Origin: Capillibacterium thermochitinicola
Lineage (GTDB): Bacteria > Bacillota > UBA4882 > UBA10575
Direction: 5' to 3'
Length of the DNA: 64,000 bases
NCBI RefSeq assembly: GCF_013664685.1
Contig: NZ_JAAKDE010000001.1
Coordinates: forward strand, 108,132-172,131
The translations under genes were made by a program, and so were the position numbers. The stretch's first letter is position 1. Each line of letters starts with the position of its first letter. Shown piece after piece: positions 39,302 to 48,490 of the stretch. Below the pieces are notes generated by a model that saw only the letters and a list, made by a program, of their open reading frames with translations, was not told where the DNA came from and searched no databases.

Positions 39302-40873
39302 ATGGAAAAGCGAAGGCAACGGGTTTATCTCTTATGGGCGATTCTGCTGCTTGCCGGGTGTTATCTGGCTTGTCAGCTTTACACCATTCAGGTGGCCACC
39401 AGTCTTGAATGGGCGTCCAAAGCGGTCAACCAGCGGAGCGACGGGTTGGCCCTCTACCGGCAACGGGGCGCCATCCTGGACTGTCGTGGCCGGTTGTTGA
39501 CGGACCGGGACCACTTGACCTATCTTGCCGTTTTCCCACCGCTGTTGACCGCGGAAGAACGGAAAGCCCTGGCGCCTTTCCTGGCCGCCCACCAAATTAA
39601 AATGGCCACTCATTCGCCGGTGGTCATGGCCAATCCCGGCGCGGAACTGCTCCGCTTGGTGGCCGAACGGCCCATGGCCGGGATAACCTTCTGTACAATT
39701 CCCCTAAGGTATGGGCTCCAGCCTTTGGCCCACCACTTATTAGGGTATATCCATCCAGCCACCGGGGAAGGAATCGCCGGGCTCGAGGCCGTGTATGATG
39801 AGTTTTTAACCAGTGACCGCCGGGTCAAACTTGCCTTGATGACCGATGCTCACCAGCGCCCCATTCCCGGTCTGGGCTGGCGTTATCAGGAGGAGGTCTC
39901 AAGACGGCCGGCCAGGAATTTGGTGTTGACCATTGATTACGAACTCCAAAGCAAGGTTGAAAACCTGCTGAATGAGGCCGGGGTCGCCAAGGGAGCGGTG
40001 GTGCTTTTAGAGGTGGGGACGGGGAAGATCCGCGCTTTGGCCAGCCGGCCGGTTTTTAACCCTTACTGCCCGCAGTTCAGCCTGAACGACCCGGACCGTC
40101 CACTCCAGAACCGGGCATTGACGGCTTATCCGCCGGGCGGGATGTGGCGTTTAATGATTACGGCGGCTGCTTTGGAGCAGGGCGTGATCCATCCCGACCA
40201 GGTCTTTTTAGCTGAGGAGGAATCCGGTTCAGGACTAATCACATTGACCCGGGCTTTTGCCTACGGCCGGCGGGCGGTTTTTCAGCAGGTGAGTACGGCC
40301 CTTGGGACCGAACCGGTTTTGGCGAAGGCGAAGGCTTTAGGTTTAGGAGTGGCGACGCTTCGGCTTCCGGGGGAAGAGACCGGGTTCTTACCCCGGGAGA
40401 CCGGTACGGCTGTGGTGAGCGGCGGGGAAAAGATTACCGTCACCCCGGTGCAGATTGCCGCGGTCTTGCAGGCGATTGCCGGCGACGGTACTTATTATCC
40501 GCCGACGGTTGTCGAAGGGTTACAGGAAAAGGATGGAACCTGGTCCCCGCTCCCGGCGGAGGCGGGAACCGGCCGTCCGGTCCTGACGGCGGCGACCGTG
40601 GCTGCGCTGCGGAAGATGTTGGAAGCGACGGTGCTCTACGGGACAGGACGAAAGGCCCAAATTCCGCAGGAGGCGGCGGGTGTCGAGGGAACGGTCTTAG
40701 ACGGAAACCGCGGCGGGCAGCCGATCTTGCACAGCTGGTTTGCGGGTTACGCGCCGGCCCATGCCCCGCGCCTGGTGGGGGTCGTCCTGCTGGAGGATGA
40801 TCCCGGCGGGGCGGAGCGGGCGGCGGCGTTGTTTGCCGCGTTGATGGCCAGTTGTTTACCATCATCCCGGTAA
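39302..40873 (+). CDS. Penicillin-binding-protein homologue lacking catalytic residues
   Basis: A 523-residue class B PBP-like protein with an N-terminal helix (about 9-30), a dimerisation region and a transpeptidase fold. In the SxxK position YPPGSTFK has become YPPGGMWR (Gly 280, Arg 283), so both the nucleophile Ser and the Lys are missing. The SxN region reads QQVSTALG, and KTGT has become VEGT, while flanking structure such as HSWFAGYAP and ITVTPVQIAAV is well kept. It cannot acylate substrate or beta-lactams and is more likely a scaffold or regulator. Neighbours mltG and sigK point to envelope or sporulation roles. The frame is intact, so it is not simply decayed. Confidence 0.85.
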   Translation: MEKRRQRVYLLWAILLLAGCYLACQLYTIQVATSLEWASKAVNQRSDGLALYRQRGAILDCRGRLLTDRDHLTYLAVFPPLLTAEERKALAPFLAAHQIKMATHSPVVMANPGAELLRLVAERPMAGITFCTIPLRYGLQPLAHHLLGYIHPATGEGIAGLEAVYDEFLTSDRRVKLALMTDAHQRPIPGLGWRYQEEVSRRPARNLVLTIDYELQSKVENLLNEAGVAKGAVVLLEVGTGKIRALASRPVFNPYCPQFSLNDPDRPLQNRALTAYPPGGMWRLMITAAALEQGVIHPDQVFLAEEESGSGLITLTRAFAYGRRAVFQQVSTALGTEPVLAKAKALGLGVATLRLPGEETGFLPRETGTAVVSGGEKITVTPVQIAAVLQAIAGDGTYYPPTVVEGLQEKDGTWSPLPAEAGTGRPVLTAATVAALRKMLEATVLYGTGRKAQIPQEAAGVEGTVLDGNRGGQPILHSWFAGYAPAHAPRLVGVVLLEDDPGGAERAAALFAALMASCLPSSR

Positions 40874-40974
40874 AAGCACAACCAAAATTTACGCCGGTCC
40901 GGACTGGCACAGGACAAAAGCCCCCTACATATTTATAAACACACCGTAGTTTATTTAAACGAGGGGGTAGTCCG

Positions 40975-41673
40975 ATGATCCTTCCTTGGATCGGGATGAT
41001 ACTCAACCTGGTTTACCAGCAATTTGCCTGGCTTTTATCGTATATTACCAATAACAATGTCTTTCCCATGCCGTTATCGGAAGGGGAGGAACAGGATCTG
41101 ATCATGCGGATGGAAGCGGGTGATGTGGAAGCCAAAAATACTTTGATCGAACGGAATCTCCGTTTGGTCGCCCACATCGTTAAGAAGTTTGACAACACCG
41201 GTGAAGATAACGACGATCTGATCTCCATCGGTACCATCGGCCTGATTAAGGGGATTAATACTTATAAAAGAAAGTACAATACACGCCTGGCGACCTATGC
41301 GGCCCGGTGTATTGAAAATGAGATTCTGATGCACTTGCGTTCGACCAAAAAAATGAAGAACAATATTTTTCTGCAGGATCCAATTGGGGCCGATAAAGAA
41401 GGAAACGAGCTTACCTTGCTGGACATTTTGGATACGGGTAGTGATTTAGTCCCGGAGCTTGTCGAGAGCAAAATGGAGGAAGAAACGCTCCGCAAGAAAC
41501 TGGGGGTTTTAAGCAAACGGGAGCAGAAAGTGATCGAATTGCGTTACGGGCTGCGGGACGGGTTAAGTAAAACCCAGCGGGAGATCGCCAAAGTTTTGGG
41601 GATCTCCCGTTCCTATGTCTCCCGTATCGAAAAAAAAAGCCTTAAAGAAGCTATTGAAGTATTTTTCCGGTGA
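40975..41673 (+). CDS. sigK: Sporulation sigma factor SigK (pro-sigma-K)
   Basis: Late mother-cell sigma factor of 232 residues. The N-terminus (MILPWIGMILNLVYQQFAWLL...) is a hydrophobic pro-sequence of the kind removed by SpoIVFB. Then follow the conserved FPMPLSEGEEQDLIMRM, RLVAHIVKKFDNTGEDNDDLISIGTIGLIKGI, LATYAARCIENEILMHLRS and the region 4 helix-turn-helix SKTQREIAKVLGISRSYVSRIEKK. The gene is continuous: there is no skin-type insertion. GAGGGGG precedes the ATG. Downstream genes include ymxH and the dipicolinate operon, known sigma-K targets in Bacillus. Confidence 0.95.
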   Translation: MILPWIGMILNLVYQQFAWLLSYITNNNVFPMPLSEGEEQDLIMRMEAGDVEAKNTLIERNLRLVAHIVKKFDNTGEDNDDLISIGTIGLIKGINTYKRKYNTRLATYAARCIENEILMHLRSTKKMKNNIFLQDPIGADKEGNELTLLDILDTGSDLVPELVESKMEEETLRKKLGVLSKREQKVIELRYGLRDGLSKTQREIAKVLGISRSYVSRIEKKSLKEAIEVFFR

Positions 41674-41718
41674 AGAACAGGAGAATAAATAAAACTTGCC
41701 TGAAGAATCTTCTCCCCT

Positions 41719-41744
41719 CCCCGCCAATATCTATATTGGGGGGG
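41719..41744 (+). promoter_or_regulatory. Hairpin that would hide the ymxH ribosome-binding site
   Basis: CCCC plus CCAATA (41719-41729) can pair with TATTGG plus GGGG (41734-41744), leaving one internal mismatch and a four-base loop. The 3' arm is the GGGGGG ribosome-binding site of the ATG at 41752. There is no T tail. Confidence 0.45.
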
Positions 41745-41751
41745 ATGGGTG

Positions 41752-42003
41752 ATGCGCTGGTCCGAATTGGCCCGTAAAGAACTGGTCAATATCGCCGACG
41801 GGAGTAAGAAGGGGCCCTTTCCCAAGCTTGATCTGGTGATTGACCCAAAAGCAGGACAGGTGGTCAGCCTGTTCCTCCCGGCCCGTGGATATATTTCCCG
41901 TGCGGGGCAGGAGATCCCTTGGACGGCGGTGAAAAAAATTAGTGACGATCTGATCCTGTATGCGGAGGAGTCTGTCCCGGGAAAGAAAAAGCCCGTTTTT
42001 TGA
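41752..42003 (+). CDS. YlmC/YmxH family PRC-barrel sporulation protein
   Basis: An 83-residue PRC-barrel-like protein of the YlmC/YmxH family (RWSELARKELVNIADGSKKG, DLVIDPKAGQVVSLFLPA). In spore formers it is induced during sporulation and often sits with dap/dpa genes, as here. ATG at 41752 is preferred to GTG at 41749 because the G-rich site ends at 41744. Molecular function is not known. Confidence 0.85.
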   Translation: MRWSELARKELVNIADGSKKGPFPKLDLVIDPKAGQVVSLFLPARGYISRAGQEIPWTAVKKISDDLILYAEESVPGKKKPVF

Positions 42004-42082
42004 CTCTTATGCGGCGAACCGGTAAAGCCGCCAAGGGGATAATAGTAACGACGGCAGTAACGAGTGCGGAGGTGGCGTCAAG

Positions 42083-42883
42083 ATGGACAAAATAGGAGTT
42101 TTGGTCGCCGGTGCCTGTGGACGTATGGGCCGGGAAGTGGTCAAAGCTGTTGTTGCCCAGGACGATTTACAGTTGGTTGGGGCGGTTGATCAGGTGGGAG
42201 CGGGCGAAGACATTGGTCAAGTCTGTGGCCTTGGCGAACTTGGCATCGCCGTCGAGACCGACCTGGCGGCGGCGTTAAGATCATCGGCGGCGGCCGTGAT
42301 GGTTGATTTTACTACGCCTTTAACGGTGATGGATAATATCAAAGCGGCGCTGGCCGCGGGGGTTTCCGCGGTGGTGGGGACCACCGGTCTGACCGCGGAA
42401 AATCTGGAAGAGATTGAAGATTTGGCGGTGCGGACGGGAAAGGGAGTGATCGTGGCGCCAAACTTTGCCCTGGGTGCCGTTTTGATGATGCGTTTTGCCC
42501 AGCAAGCCGCCAAATATTTTCCGGATGTTGAGATCATCGAACTGCACCACGACCGGAAGATCGATGCCCCCTCGGGGACGGCGCTGAAGACGGCGGAGCT
42601 GATCGCCGCCGGGCGGACGAGCGAGCCCGCAAGCAAACCAGCACCTTTGGAGAAGATCAACAGTGTCCGGGGCGGAGACTATCTGGGCACGAAGATCCAT
42701 AGTGTGCGCCTGCCCGGGCTCATCGCCCACCAGGAAGTAATCTTTGGCGGCCAGGGACAAACGTTGACGATTCGCCATGACTCGCTGGACCGCACCTCCT
42801 TCATGCCCGGCGTGATCCTGGCGGTACGAAAAGCCCCGTCGGTCCAGGGGTTAATCTACGGACTGGATACCCTGATTGATTAG
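42083..42883 (+). CDS. dapB: 4-hydroxy-tetrahydrodipicolinate reductase
   Basis: A 266-residue reductase of the lysine/diaminopimelate pathway. Rossmann motif VLVAGACGRMGREVVKAV, the VGTTGLTAENL region, substrate/catalytic ELHHDRKIDAPSGTALKTAE, and the C-terminal FGGQGQTLTIRHDSLDR are all present. The site GGAGGTGG precedes the ATG. It competes with DpaA/DpaB, encoded next, for the product of DapA. Placement of all three within 5 kb suggests regulated channelling between lysine/cell wall and spore DPA. Confidence 0.96.
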   Translation: MDKIGVLVAGACGRMGREVVKAVVAQDDLQLVGAVDQVGAGEDIGQVCGLGELGIAVETDLAAALRSSAAAVMVDFTTPLTVMDNIKAALAAGVSAVVGTTGLTAENLEEIEDLAVRTGKGVIVAPNFALGAVLMMRFAQQAAKYFPDVEIIELHHDRKIDAPSGTALKTAELIAAGRTSEPASKPAPLEKINSVRGGDYLGTKIHSVRLPGLIAHQEVIFGGQGQTLTIRHDSLDRTSFMPGVILAVRKAPSVQGLIYGLDTLID

Positions 42884-43029
42884 GACTATCATTATCGGAC
42901 ATTTTGACACCTCTCCTTTCCGCAAAGAATATATTACTATTGACCGGCGTCTGTTTCGTCAGTTTATCGCTTCGGTAAAGAAGCATAGACTGTTCTGCCT
43001 GGTAATATAGGGAAAGGGAGGATCTTTTA

Positions 43030-43935
43030 TTGGCAAAATTTACTCTGGAAAGCGGCGTAGCGGTTTTAGGTGGCGACGGCCGGCAAGTCCTCGTGGCCGA
43101 AGCCATGCTGGCCATGGCACCCTGGGTGAAAACGCTGGGGTTAACCGGTCTGCCCGTCTTGCCACGCTTGTTACCGGCAGCGGATCTGAAAGAAGCACTA
43201 TACGGCGCGCAGGTTGTCATCCTCCCGATTAGTGGAGCTGATGCTCGAGGATTGGTCAAGACCTCTGATCCAACGGTTGAAATCAAAATTGATCCGGAGT
43301 TTTTCACCTTGATTGAAAGCAACGCCTTACTGGTCACCGGAATGTTCCCGTCCCATTTGAAACAGATGGCTGCCGAAAGAGGGGTCCGGGTCTGCGAATA
43401 TGCCGATCATGATGCGATCGCCATTCCCAACGCCATTCCCACCGCCGAAGGTGCAATCCAATTGATGATGGAAAAAACGCCGTATACGGTGAACGGCGCG
43501 GCCTGCCTGATTTTGGGGTTTGGCCGGGTGGCACGGGCTTTAGCCTCGCGGTTGCAGGCTTTGGGGGCCAAGGTGACGGTCGCCGCCCGTAATCCGCAGC
43601 AATTGGCCGCGGCGGCTGATTTGGGTTATAAGCCGGTGCCTCTTGACCACTTGGACCGGGCGGTTACCCAAGCCGATGTGGTTTTCAATACGATTCCGGC
43701 TTTGGTGCTCACCGCTCCTCTGCTGGCTCTGATGTCACCGGAAAACCTCATCATTGACCTGGCTTCCGCACCGGGCGGTGTTGATTTTGAAGCGGCCAAG
43801 CGCTATCAAATCACAGCCATTCTGGCCTTGGGGCTTCCCGGGAAGGTCGCACCGCGGACCGCCGGCCAAATCCTCGCCACTAACCTTCCAGGCTTGATCA
43901 AACAGGAACTGAGCCGACTGCATGAGGAAAAGTGA
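43030..43935 (+). CDS. dpaA: Dipicolinate synthase subunit A
   Basis: SpoVFA homologue, 301 residues. It converts dihydrodipicolinate to pyridine-2,6-dicarboxylate in the mother cell together with DpaB. The C-terminal half is a Rossmann domain (LILGFGRVARALASRLQALGAKVTVAARN), and the N-terminal half carries VLPISG and MEKTPYTVNG-type segments of the family. TTG start at 43030 with GGGAGG 9 bases before it. It is followed after 25 bases by dpaB. I could not make out a reliable sigma-K promoter in the 146-base gap after dapB. Confidence 0.95.
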   Translation: MAKFTLESGVAVLGGDGRQVLVAEAMLAMAPWVKTLGLTGLPVLPRLLPAADLKEALYGAQVVILPISGADARGLVKTSDPTVEIKIDPEFFTLIESNALLVTGMFPSHLKQMAAERGVRVCEYADHDAIAIPNAIPTAEGAIQLMMEKTPYTVNGAACLILGFGRVARALASRLQALGAKVTVAARNPQQLAAAADLGYKPVPLDHLDRAVTQADVVFNTIPALVLTAPLLALMSPENLIIDLASAPGGVDFEAAKRYQITAILALGLPGKVAPRTAGQILATNLPGLIKQELSRLHEEK

Positions 43936-43960
43936 GAAAGATTAGCTTGGAGGGGTGAAA

Positions 43961-44539
43961 ATGCAATTAGCGGGTGTGCGTATTGGCTTTGGGCTTACCG
44001 GTTCCTACTGCACGATTCCGGACGTCATTCCCGTGCTCAAGCAATTACGCACGACGGGAGCGGAACTGTTCCCCATTGCCTCCCCGTATGTCCTCCAGAC
44101 CGACACCCGGTTTGGGAAAGGGGAGGATCTCCATAAAACGTTGGTTGAAATCACCGGACGTGAGCCGTGGCAGAGTTTGGTTGAGGTTGAACCGATTGGA
44201 CCAAAGAGACTCCTTGATATTATGGTGGTGGCCCCGTGTACCGGAACGACCCTCAGTAATTTGGCGCATGGGGTTTCCAACACCCCGGTAACCCTGGCTT
44301 GCAAAGCCCAGTTGCGGAATGAACGCCCGGTGGTGCTGGCGGTTTCCACCAATGACGGTTTGGGCGCGAATTTAGCGAACCTGGGCATGCTGTTGAACCG
44401 GAAGTTCATTTACTTTGTCCCCTTTGGGCAAGATGATCCGGAGCGTAAACCCAATTCGTTAGTGGCCAAGATGGAACTTTTGTTGCCAACGGTTGTGCAC
44501 GCCCTGGAAGGGAAACAGATTCAGCCGTTGCTCCAATAA
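43961..44539 (+). CDS. dpaB: Dipicolinate synthase subunit B
   Basis: SpoVFB homologue, 192 residues, a flavoprotein-like fold (IGFGLTGSYCTIPDVIPVLKQL; MVVAPCTGTTLSNLAHGVSNTPVTLACKAQLRNERPVVLAVSTNDGLG). Works with DpaA in spore DPA synthesis. ATG at 43961 is chosen; GGAGGGGTG immediately precedes it and rules out GTG at 43955. Confidence 0.95.
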   Translation: MQLAGVRIGFGLTGSYCTIPDVIPVLKQLRTTGAELFPIASPYVLQTDTRFGKGEDLHKTLVEITGREPWQSLVEVEPIGPKRLLDIMVVAPCTGTTLSNLAHGVSNTPVTLACKAQLRNERPVVLAVSTNDGLGANLANLGMLLNRKFIYFVPFGQDDPERKPNSLVAKMELLLPTVVHALEGKQIQPLLQ

Positions 44540-44620
44540 AGGTGACGAAATGAAAAATTAGGTTGAAATCTCTAGTGAAAACTGGTAAAACTTAAATAAG
44601 TGACAAAGGAGTGAGCACCC

Positions 44621-45892
44621 ATACGCATCCTGGTGCAAAAATTTGGTGGTACTTCCCTGGCAACGGCGGAACTCCGGGGGAAGGCGGTCGCCCGGATCAA
44701 AGAGGCACTTGATTGCGGTTATCACCCAGTGGTCGTGGTCTCCGCGATGGGGAGGTACGGCGCACCCTATGCCACCGACACGTTGCTGGCGTTGGCCCGC
44801 GAGATTTACCCCGAGATTAACCCCAGAGAACAGGATTTGTTGCTCTCCTGCGGCGAACTCATTTCCACGGTCATCATGGTGCAGACCTTAAGGTTACACG
44901 GCGTGGAAGCACGGGCTTTTGCCGGGGGAATGGCAGGTATTATTACCGACAGTAATTTTGGGGATGCTCACATTATTGAGGTTAATCCGGAAAAGATCAT
45001 CAATTGTTTGCAGCAGAAACAAGTCGCAGTGGTGGCCGGTTTTCAAGGATTGACCCAAGAGGGCGAAGTGACCACCCTTGGACGCGGCGGGAGTGACACG
45101 ACCGCCGCTGCTTTAGGGGTGGCCTTGGCCGCCGAAGTCGTCGAGATTTACACCGATGTGAACGGGGTGATGACGACCGACCCCAATCTGGTGCCGGAAG
45201 CCAAGTTGCTGAAAGTGATGACCTATGAGGAAGTCTGTGAAATGGCCCATTTGGGGGCGAAAGTGATCCATCCCCGGGCGGTGGAGATCGCGATGCGCGG
45301 GCGCATTCCCCTCAAGATCAGGTCGATCTATTCCGACCAGGAAGGGACCTTGATCACTGATGTCTATCCGACCCGGCCCGGCTTGGAGCTTAAATCCGAC
45401 CGCATGGTAACCGGCCTGGCTCATATCCCGGATTTGGCCCAGTTTGACCTGGCTTGCCCGGAAGATGTTAATGCCAGTGGCAAAGCATTGGAGGTCTTTA
45501 CCAGTTTGGCGGAGGCCGGGATTAGTATTGATATGATTCAGGTCACCCCGGAGCAGATTGTCTTTACGGTGTCAGAAAGCCTGTATGACCGGACTTTTTC
45601 CGTTTTGGAGAAGACCGGTTTACCGTTTAAGGCGGCGAAGGGCTTTGCCAAAGTGGCCATTGTGGGCGCGGGGATCCGGGGGGTACCCGGGGTGATGGCC
45701 CGGGTGGTTGAAGGTTTATATAAGGCACGGGTCCCCCTGTTCCAAACGGCCGATTCCCATACCAATATTGCCTGTCTGGTTAAGAAAGAAGATATGATCA
45801 AGGCGCTCCGCGCCTTGCATGAGGAGTTTGGTTTAGATGATTTAAAGGAGGGATCGGAGGAACCAAACATTCTTGGAAAACAAATTCCCTGA
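44621..45892 (+). CDS. dapG: Aspartokinase (DapG-like), probable AUA start
   Basis: A 423-residue aspartate kinase, first step of the aspartate family pathway. Conserved parts: VQKFGGTS at the N-terminus, [30 protein letters not shown], and two ACT domains in the last 160 residues. No ATG, GTG or TTG stands at the family N-terminus. AAAGGAG (44605-44611) is followed 9 bases later by ATA at 44621, which read as Met gives [11 protein letters not shown], the expected beginning. The first canonical start is GTG at 44633, 21 bases from that site and inside the first strand. asd, which usually lies before this gene in the Bacillus dpa operon, is absent. Confidence 0.9.
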   Translation: MRILVQKFGGTSLATAELRGKAVARIKEALDCGYHPVVVVSAMGRYGAPYATDTLLALAREIYPEINPREQDLLLSCGELISTVIMVQTLRLHGVEARAFAGGMAGIITDSNFGDAHIIEVNPEKIINCLQQKQVAVVAGFQGLTQEGEVTTLGRGGSDTTAAALGVALAAEVVEIYTDVNGVMTTDPNLVPEAKLLKVMTYEEVCEMAHLGAKVIHPRAVEIAMRGRIPLKIRSIYSDQEGTLITDVYPTRPGLELKSDRMVTGLAHIPDLAQFDLACPEDVNASGKALEVFTSLAEAGISIDMIQVTPEQIVFTVSESLYDRTFSVLEKTGLPFKAAKGFAKVAIVGAGIRGVPGVMARVVEGLYKARVPLFQTADSHTNIACLVKKEDMIKALRALHEEFGLDDLKEGSEEPNILGKQIP

Positions 45893-45911
45893 AGAAAGGG
45901 AGGTTAATCAA

Positions 45912-46793
45912 ATGGTGGAATTTGGGAAACTGTTAACGGCAATGGTCACCCCCTTTAACGAAGATGGTGAGGTGGATTACCAAACCGCCAAAAACCTTGC
46001 CATAAAGCTTGTCGAGAATGGTTCGGATGGCTTGGTGATCGCCGGAACAACGGGAGAGTCACCGACCCTGACGACCGAAGAAAAATTGACGCTTTTTTCC
46101 ACGGTTGTGGAAGCGGTGGGTGGTAAAGCGACGGTTATTGCGGGGACGGGTTCGAATAACACCAAAGCAACGGTGGAGTTTACGAAAGAAGCCGAGCGGA
46201 CCGGTGTTGACGGGATATTACTGGTCGCCCCCTATTATAATAAACCGCCACAGGAGGGGCTGTACCAGCATTTCAAGAAGGTGGCGGAAGCAACAACTTT
46301 ACCGGTGATGATTTATAATATCCCGGGCCGGACGGGAATCAATATTACACCCGCGACCATGCGCCGCCTGGCGGAGATCGATAATATTGTGGCCTTAAAA
46401 GAATCCACCGGCAATCTGGAGCAAGCGGCCGAGATGGTGCGTGTTTTGCCCAAAGATTTTCTGGTCTACAGTGGCGATGATAATATGACGTTACCGATTC
46501 TTTCCGTCGGTGGTGCCGGTGTAGTCAGCGTTGCTTCCCATCTGGTCGGGCGAAGAATAAAAAACATGATCGAGGCTCATCAGGCCGGAGATGTCACCGA
46601 AGCAACCAAACTTCATCAGGAATTACTACCGCTCTTTCGAGTGTTATTCCTTACGACCAACCCCATCATGGTGAAAGCCGCCCTTAATATGCTGGGGATC
46701 CCGGTGGGAACGACCAGGCTGCCGCTGGTGGGACCGGAACCCAATGAGTTGGAACAACTCAAGGAAATACTCCAACAATTAGGCTTAAGCTAA
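45912..46793 (+). CDS. dapA: 4-hydroxy-tetrahydrodipicolinate synthase
   Basis: A 293-residue class I aldolase condensing pyruvate and aspartate semialdehyde. Visible: [14 protein letters not shown], the [10 protein letters not shown] phosphate-like loop, [14 protein letters not shown] with the catalytic Tyr region, [12 protein letters not shown], and the Schiff-base Lys in VALKES. ATG at 45912 follows AAGGGAGG. It ends the dapB-dpaAB-dapG-dapA run and is closed by a terminator. Confidence 0.96.
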   Translation: MVEFGKLLTAMVTPFNEDGEVDYQTAKNLAIKLVENGSDGLVIAGTTGESPTLTTEEKLTLFSTVVEAVGGKATVIAGTGSNNTKATVEFTKEAERTGVDGILLVAPYYNKPPQEGLYQHFKKVAEATTLPVMIYNIPGRTGINITPATMRRLAEIDNIVALKESTGNLEQAAEMVRVLPKDFLVYSGDDNMTLPILSVGGAGVVSVASHLVGRRIKNMIEAHQAGDVTEATKLHQELLPLFRVLFLTTNPIMVKAALNMLGIPVGTTRLPLVGPEPNELEQLKEILQQLGLS

Positions 46794-46811
46794 AGGGCGC
46801 ACGAAGCGAAA

Positions 46812-46838
46812 AAAACGGGTTTAACACCCGTTTTTTTT
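46812..46838 (+). terminator. Intrinsic terminator after dapA
   Basis: Nine-base stem AAAACGGGT with ACCCGTTTT, TTAAC loop, eight T. Confidence 0.93.
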
Positions 46839-46903
46839 CTATTCAATTCCCGGGGTAATTTTGATAGAATAAAGGAAAAGCCTAGTGGAGAGAACGTGGC
46901 GCC

Positions 46904-48490
46904 ATGAAGAGTAGAAACAGGAAGTTAGCGTTGACTCTGGTCCTTCTTCTGATCGGGACTGTTTTTATCCCCGGAAACCTGACGACGGTATCCGCAGGAA
47001 AAAGCATCGCCATTAACCTGGCGGCGAACCCTTTATCTTATGATCCTTTGTTTGCCATGGTGGATGCGGAAAAGATTCTCCTGGCTAATCTGCATGAAGG
47101 TTTGGTTGTTTGGGACAACGGTGTTATCACACCCGGGGTGGCCGCGAAGTGGTATATCTCGGCTGATGCACGCACCTATACCTTTCACTTGAAGGAAGCC
47201 TACTGGTCCAATGGGGACAAGCTGACGGCGGCCGATTTTGAATTGTCCTGGAAACGGATCATCGCTTCGGATGTCGCCACCTCCGCCCAAGAGTTACTTG
47301 ATGTGATCAAAAACGCCAAGGCATTCCGGGAAGGCAAAATCAAGAACCCTGATGAGGTCGGGATCAAAGCCCTTGATCAACGTGTTCTCCAAATCGTGCT
47401 GGAAGAGCCCTGCAGTTACTTCTTGAGTCTTTTAACGTTCCCGGCCTTCCTGCCCGTCCATCAAAAATACCTTAAGGAAAAGGACATAAATTTCGCCCCC
47501 GGTTTCTGTACTAACGGTCCCTTCCGGATCGGGTCCTTGGAAGCGGGAAACCATGCCGTGCTGGTGGCGAACGAACATTACCGGGGCGAAAGAGGAAACA
47601 TTAGCGAGATCAAAGTGACATTTTTACCGCCCAAAACCGGGGTTACGCTGTTTGGCGCCGGCATGTTTGATCTATTGGAGGATCCACCCTTTTCCATGTT
47701 CGCTGAACACGTTGACCGTCTGGTTCAGGTGCCAACGATGGGAACCGGCTTTCTCTATTTGAATACCCGGCGGCCCCCTTTAAACAACCCGCTTTTTCGC
47801 AGAGCCCTTTCCGTGGCGATCAACCGCGACCTCCTCGTGGCCAAGATCCTTGGTTATGCGGGCGTGCCGGCCACAGGGTTGATCCCCCCCGGGATGGCGG
47901 ACAGTAAAAGCGGGAGCGATTTCCGGCAAACCGGGGGCGACCTGATTGGTCCCGCCGACGGTAAAAAGTGTTTGGAACTGCTGTATGAAGCGGGCTACCC
48001 CAATGAGGACGGTTACCCGGAAATGGAGATCCTGGCGGTGGACAGCCTGATTCCCCTGGAGATGGCGAAGACCATCGCCGAGATGTGGGAGCTCAATTTG
48101 GGTTTGAAGGCGAAGGTAAAAGCCGTTCGCTACGATGAATTTTTGGCGTTGGCGGCGGGCGGCCGTTTTTATACGGCGCGCCAAGGGTGGACCGGTGATT
48201 ACCCGGACCCGATGACTTTCTTCCAACTTTTCCACTCTGCCGCGACGGAGAATTTCTCCGGTTACCAAAACTCCGAATACGACTATTGGCTGTCCGTCGC
48301 CCGGCAGACCATGGACAGTATCAGCCGTTATAAAATCTATCACCGCCTGGAAGAACGGTTGATCTCCGACCTTCCGGTTATTCCGCTCTATTTCAACGTT
48401 AAACCTTACCTGGTTTCCAGTAAATTGACGGGTGTGAGCTATACGCCCCAGGGCTACCCAGTTTTTCAAAAGGCCTCGAAACTGGATTAA
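46904..48490 (+). CDS. Extracellular peptide-binding protein (SBP family 5)
   Basis: A 528-residue oligopeptide/dipeptide-binding protein. Signal peptide (about residues 1-31, KLALTLVLLLIGTVFIPG then TVSAGK), then the family 5 fold: NLHEGLVVWDNGVITPGVAAKW, FHLKEAYWSNGDKLTAADFELSWKRI, RAL-type region FRRALSVAINRDLLV, and the C-terminal VIPLYFNVKPYLV. No lipobox Cys follows the hydrophobic core, so it is predicted to be released, not a lipoprotein as is usual in monoderm Firmicutes. No permease or ATPase genes are adjacent. Confidence 0.92.
   Translation: MKSRNRKLALTLVLLLIGTVFIPGNLTTVSAGKSIAINLAANPLSYDPLFAMVDAEKILLANLHEGLVVWDNGVITPGVAAKWYISADARTYTFHLKEAYWSNGDKLTAADFELSWKRIIASDVATSAQELLDVIKNAKAFREGKIKNPDEVGIKALDQRVLQIVLEEPCSYFLSLLTFPAFLPVHQKYLKEKDINFAPGFCTNGPFRIGSLEAGNHAVLVANEHYRGERGNISEIKVTFLPPKTGVTLFGAGMFDLLEDPPFSMFAEHVDRLVQVPTMGTGFLYLNTRRPPLNNPLFRRALSVAINRDLLVAKILGYAGVPATGLIPPGMADSKSGSDFRQTGGDLIGPADGKKCLELLYEAGYPNEDGYPEMEILAVDSLIPLEMAKTIAEMWELNLGLKAKVKAVRYDEFLALAAGGRFYTARQGWTGDYPDPMTFFQLFHSAATENFSGYQNSEYDYWLSVARQTMDSISRYKIYHRLEERLISDLPVIPLYFNVKPYLVSSKLTGVSYTPQGYPVFQKASKLD

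Noticed and set aside
40874..40974. Sigma-E promoter before sigK
   Set aside because: ACATATT fits a -35 element, but no -10 of the CATACA-T type is found at 13-15 bases.
42003..42082. Lysine riboswitch before dapB, or before dapG at 44540-44620
   Set aside because: The spaces are 80 bases or less and show none of the conserved lysine-riboswitch junction sequences.
42884..43029. Sigma-K promoter before dpaA
   Set aside because: A CATAGACTG near 42986 resembles the -10 consensus only partly, and no matching -35 at the right distance was found.
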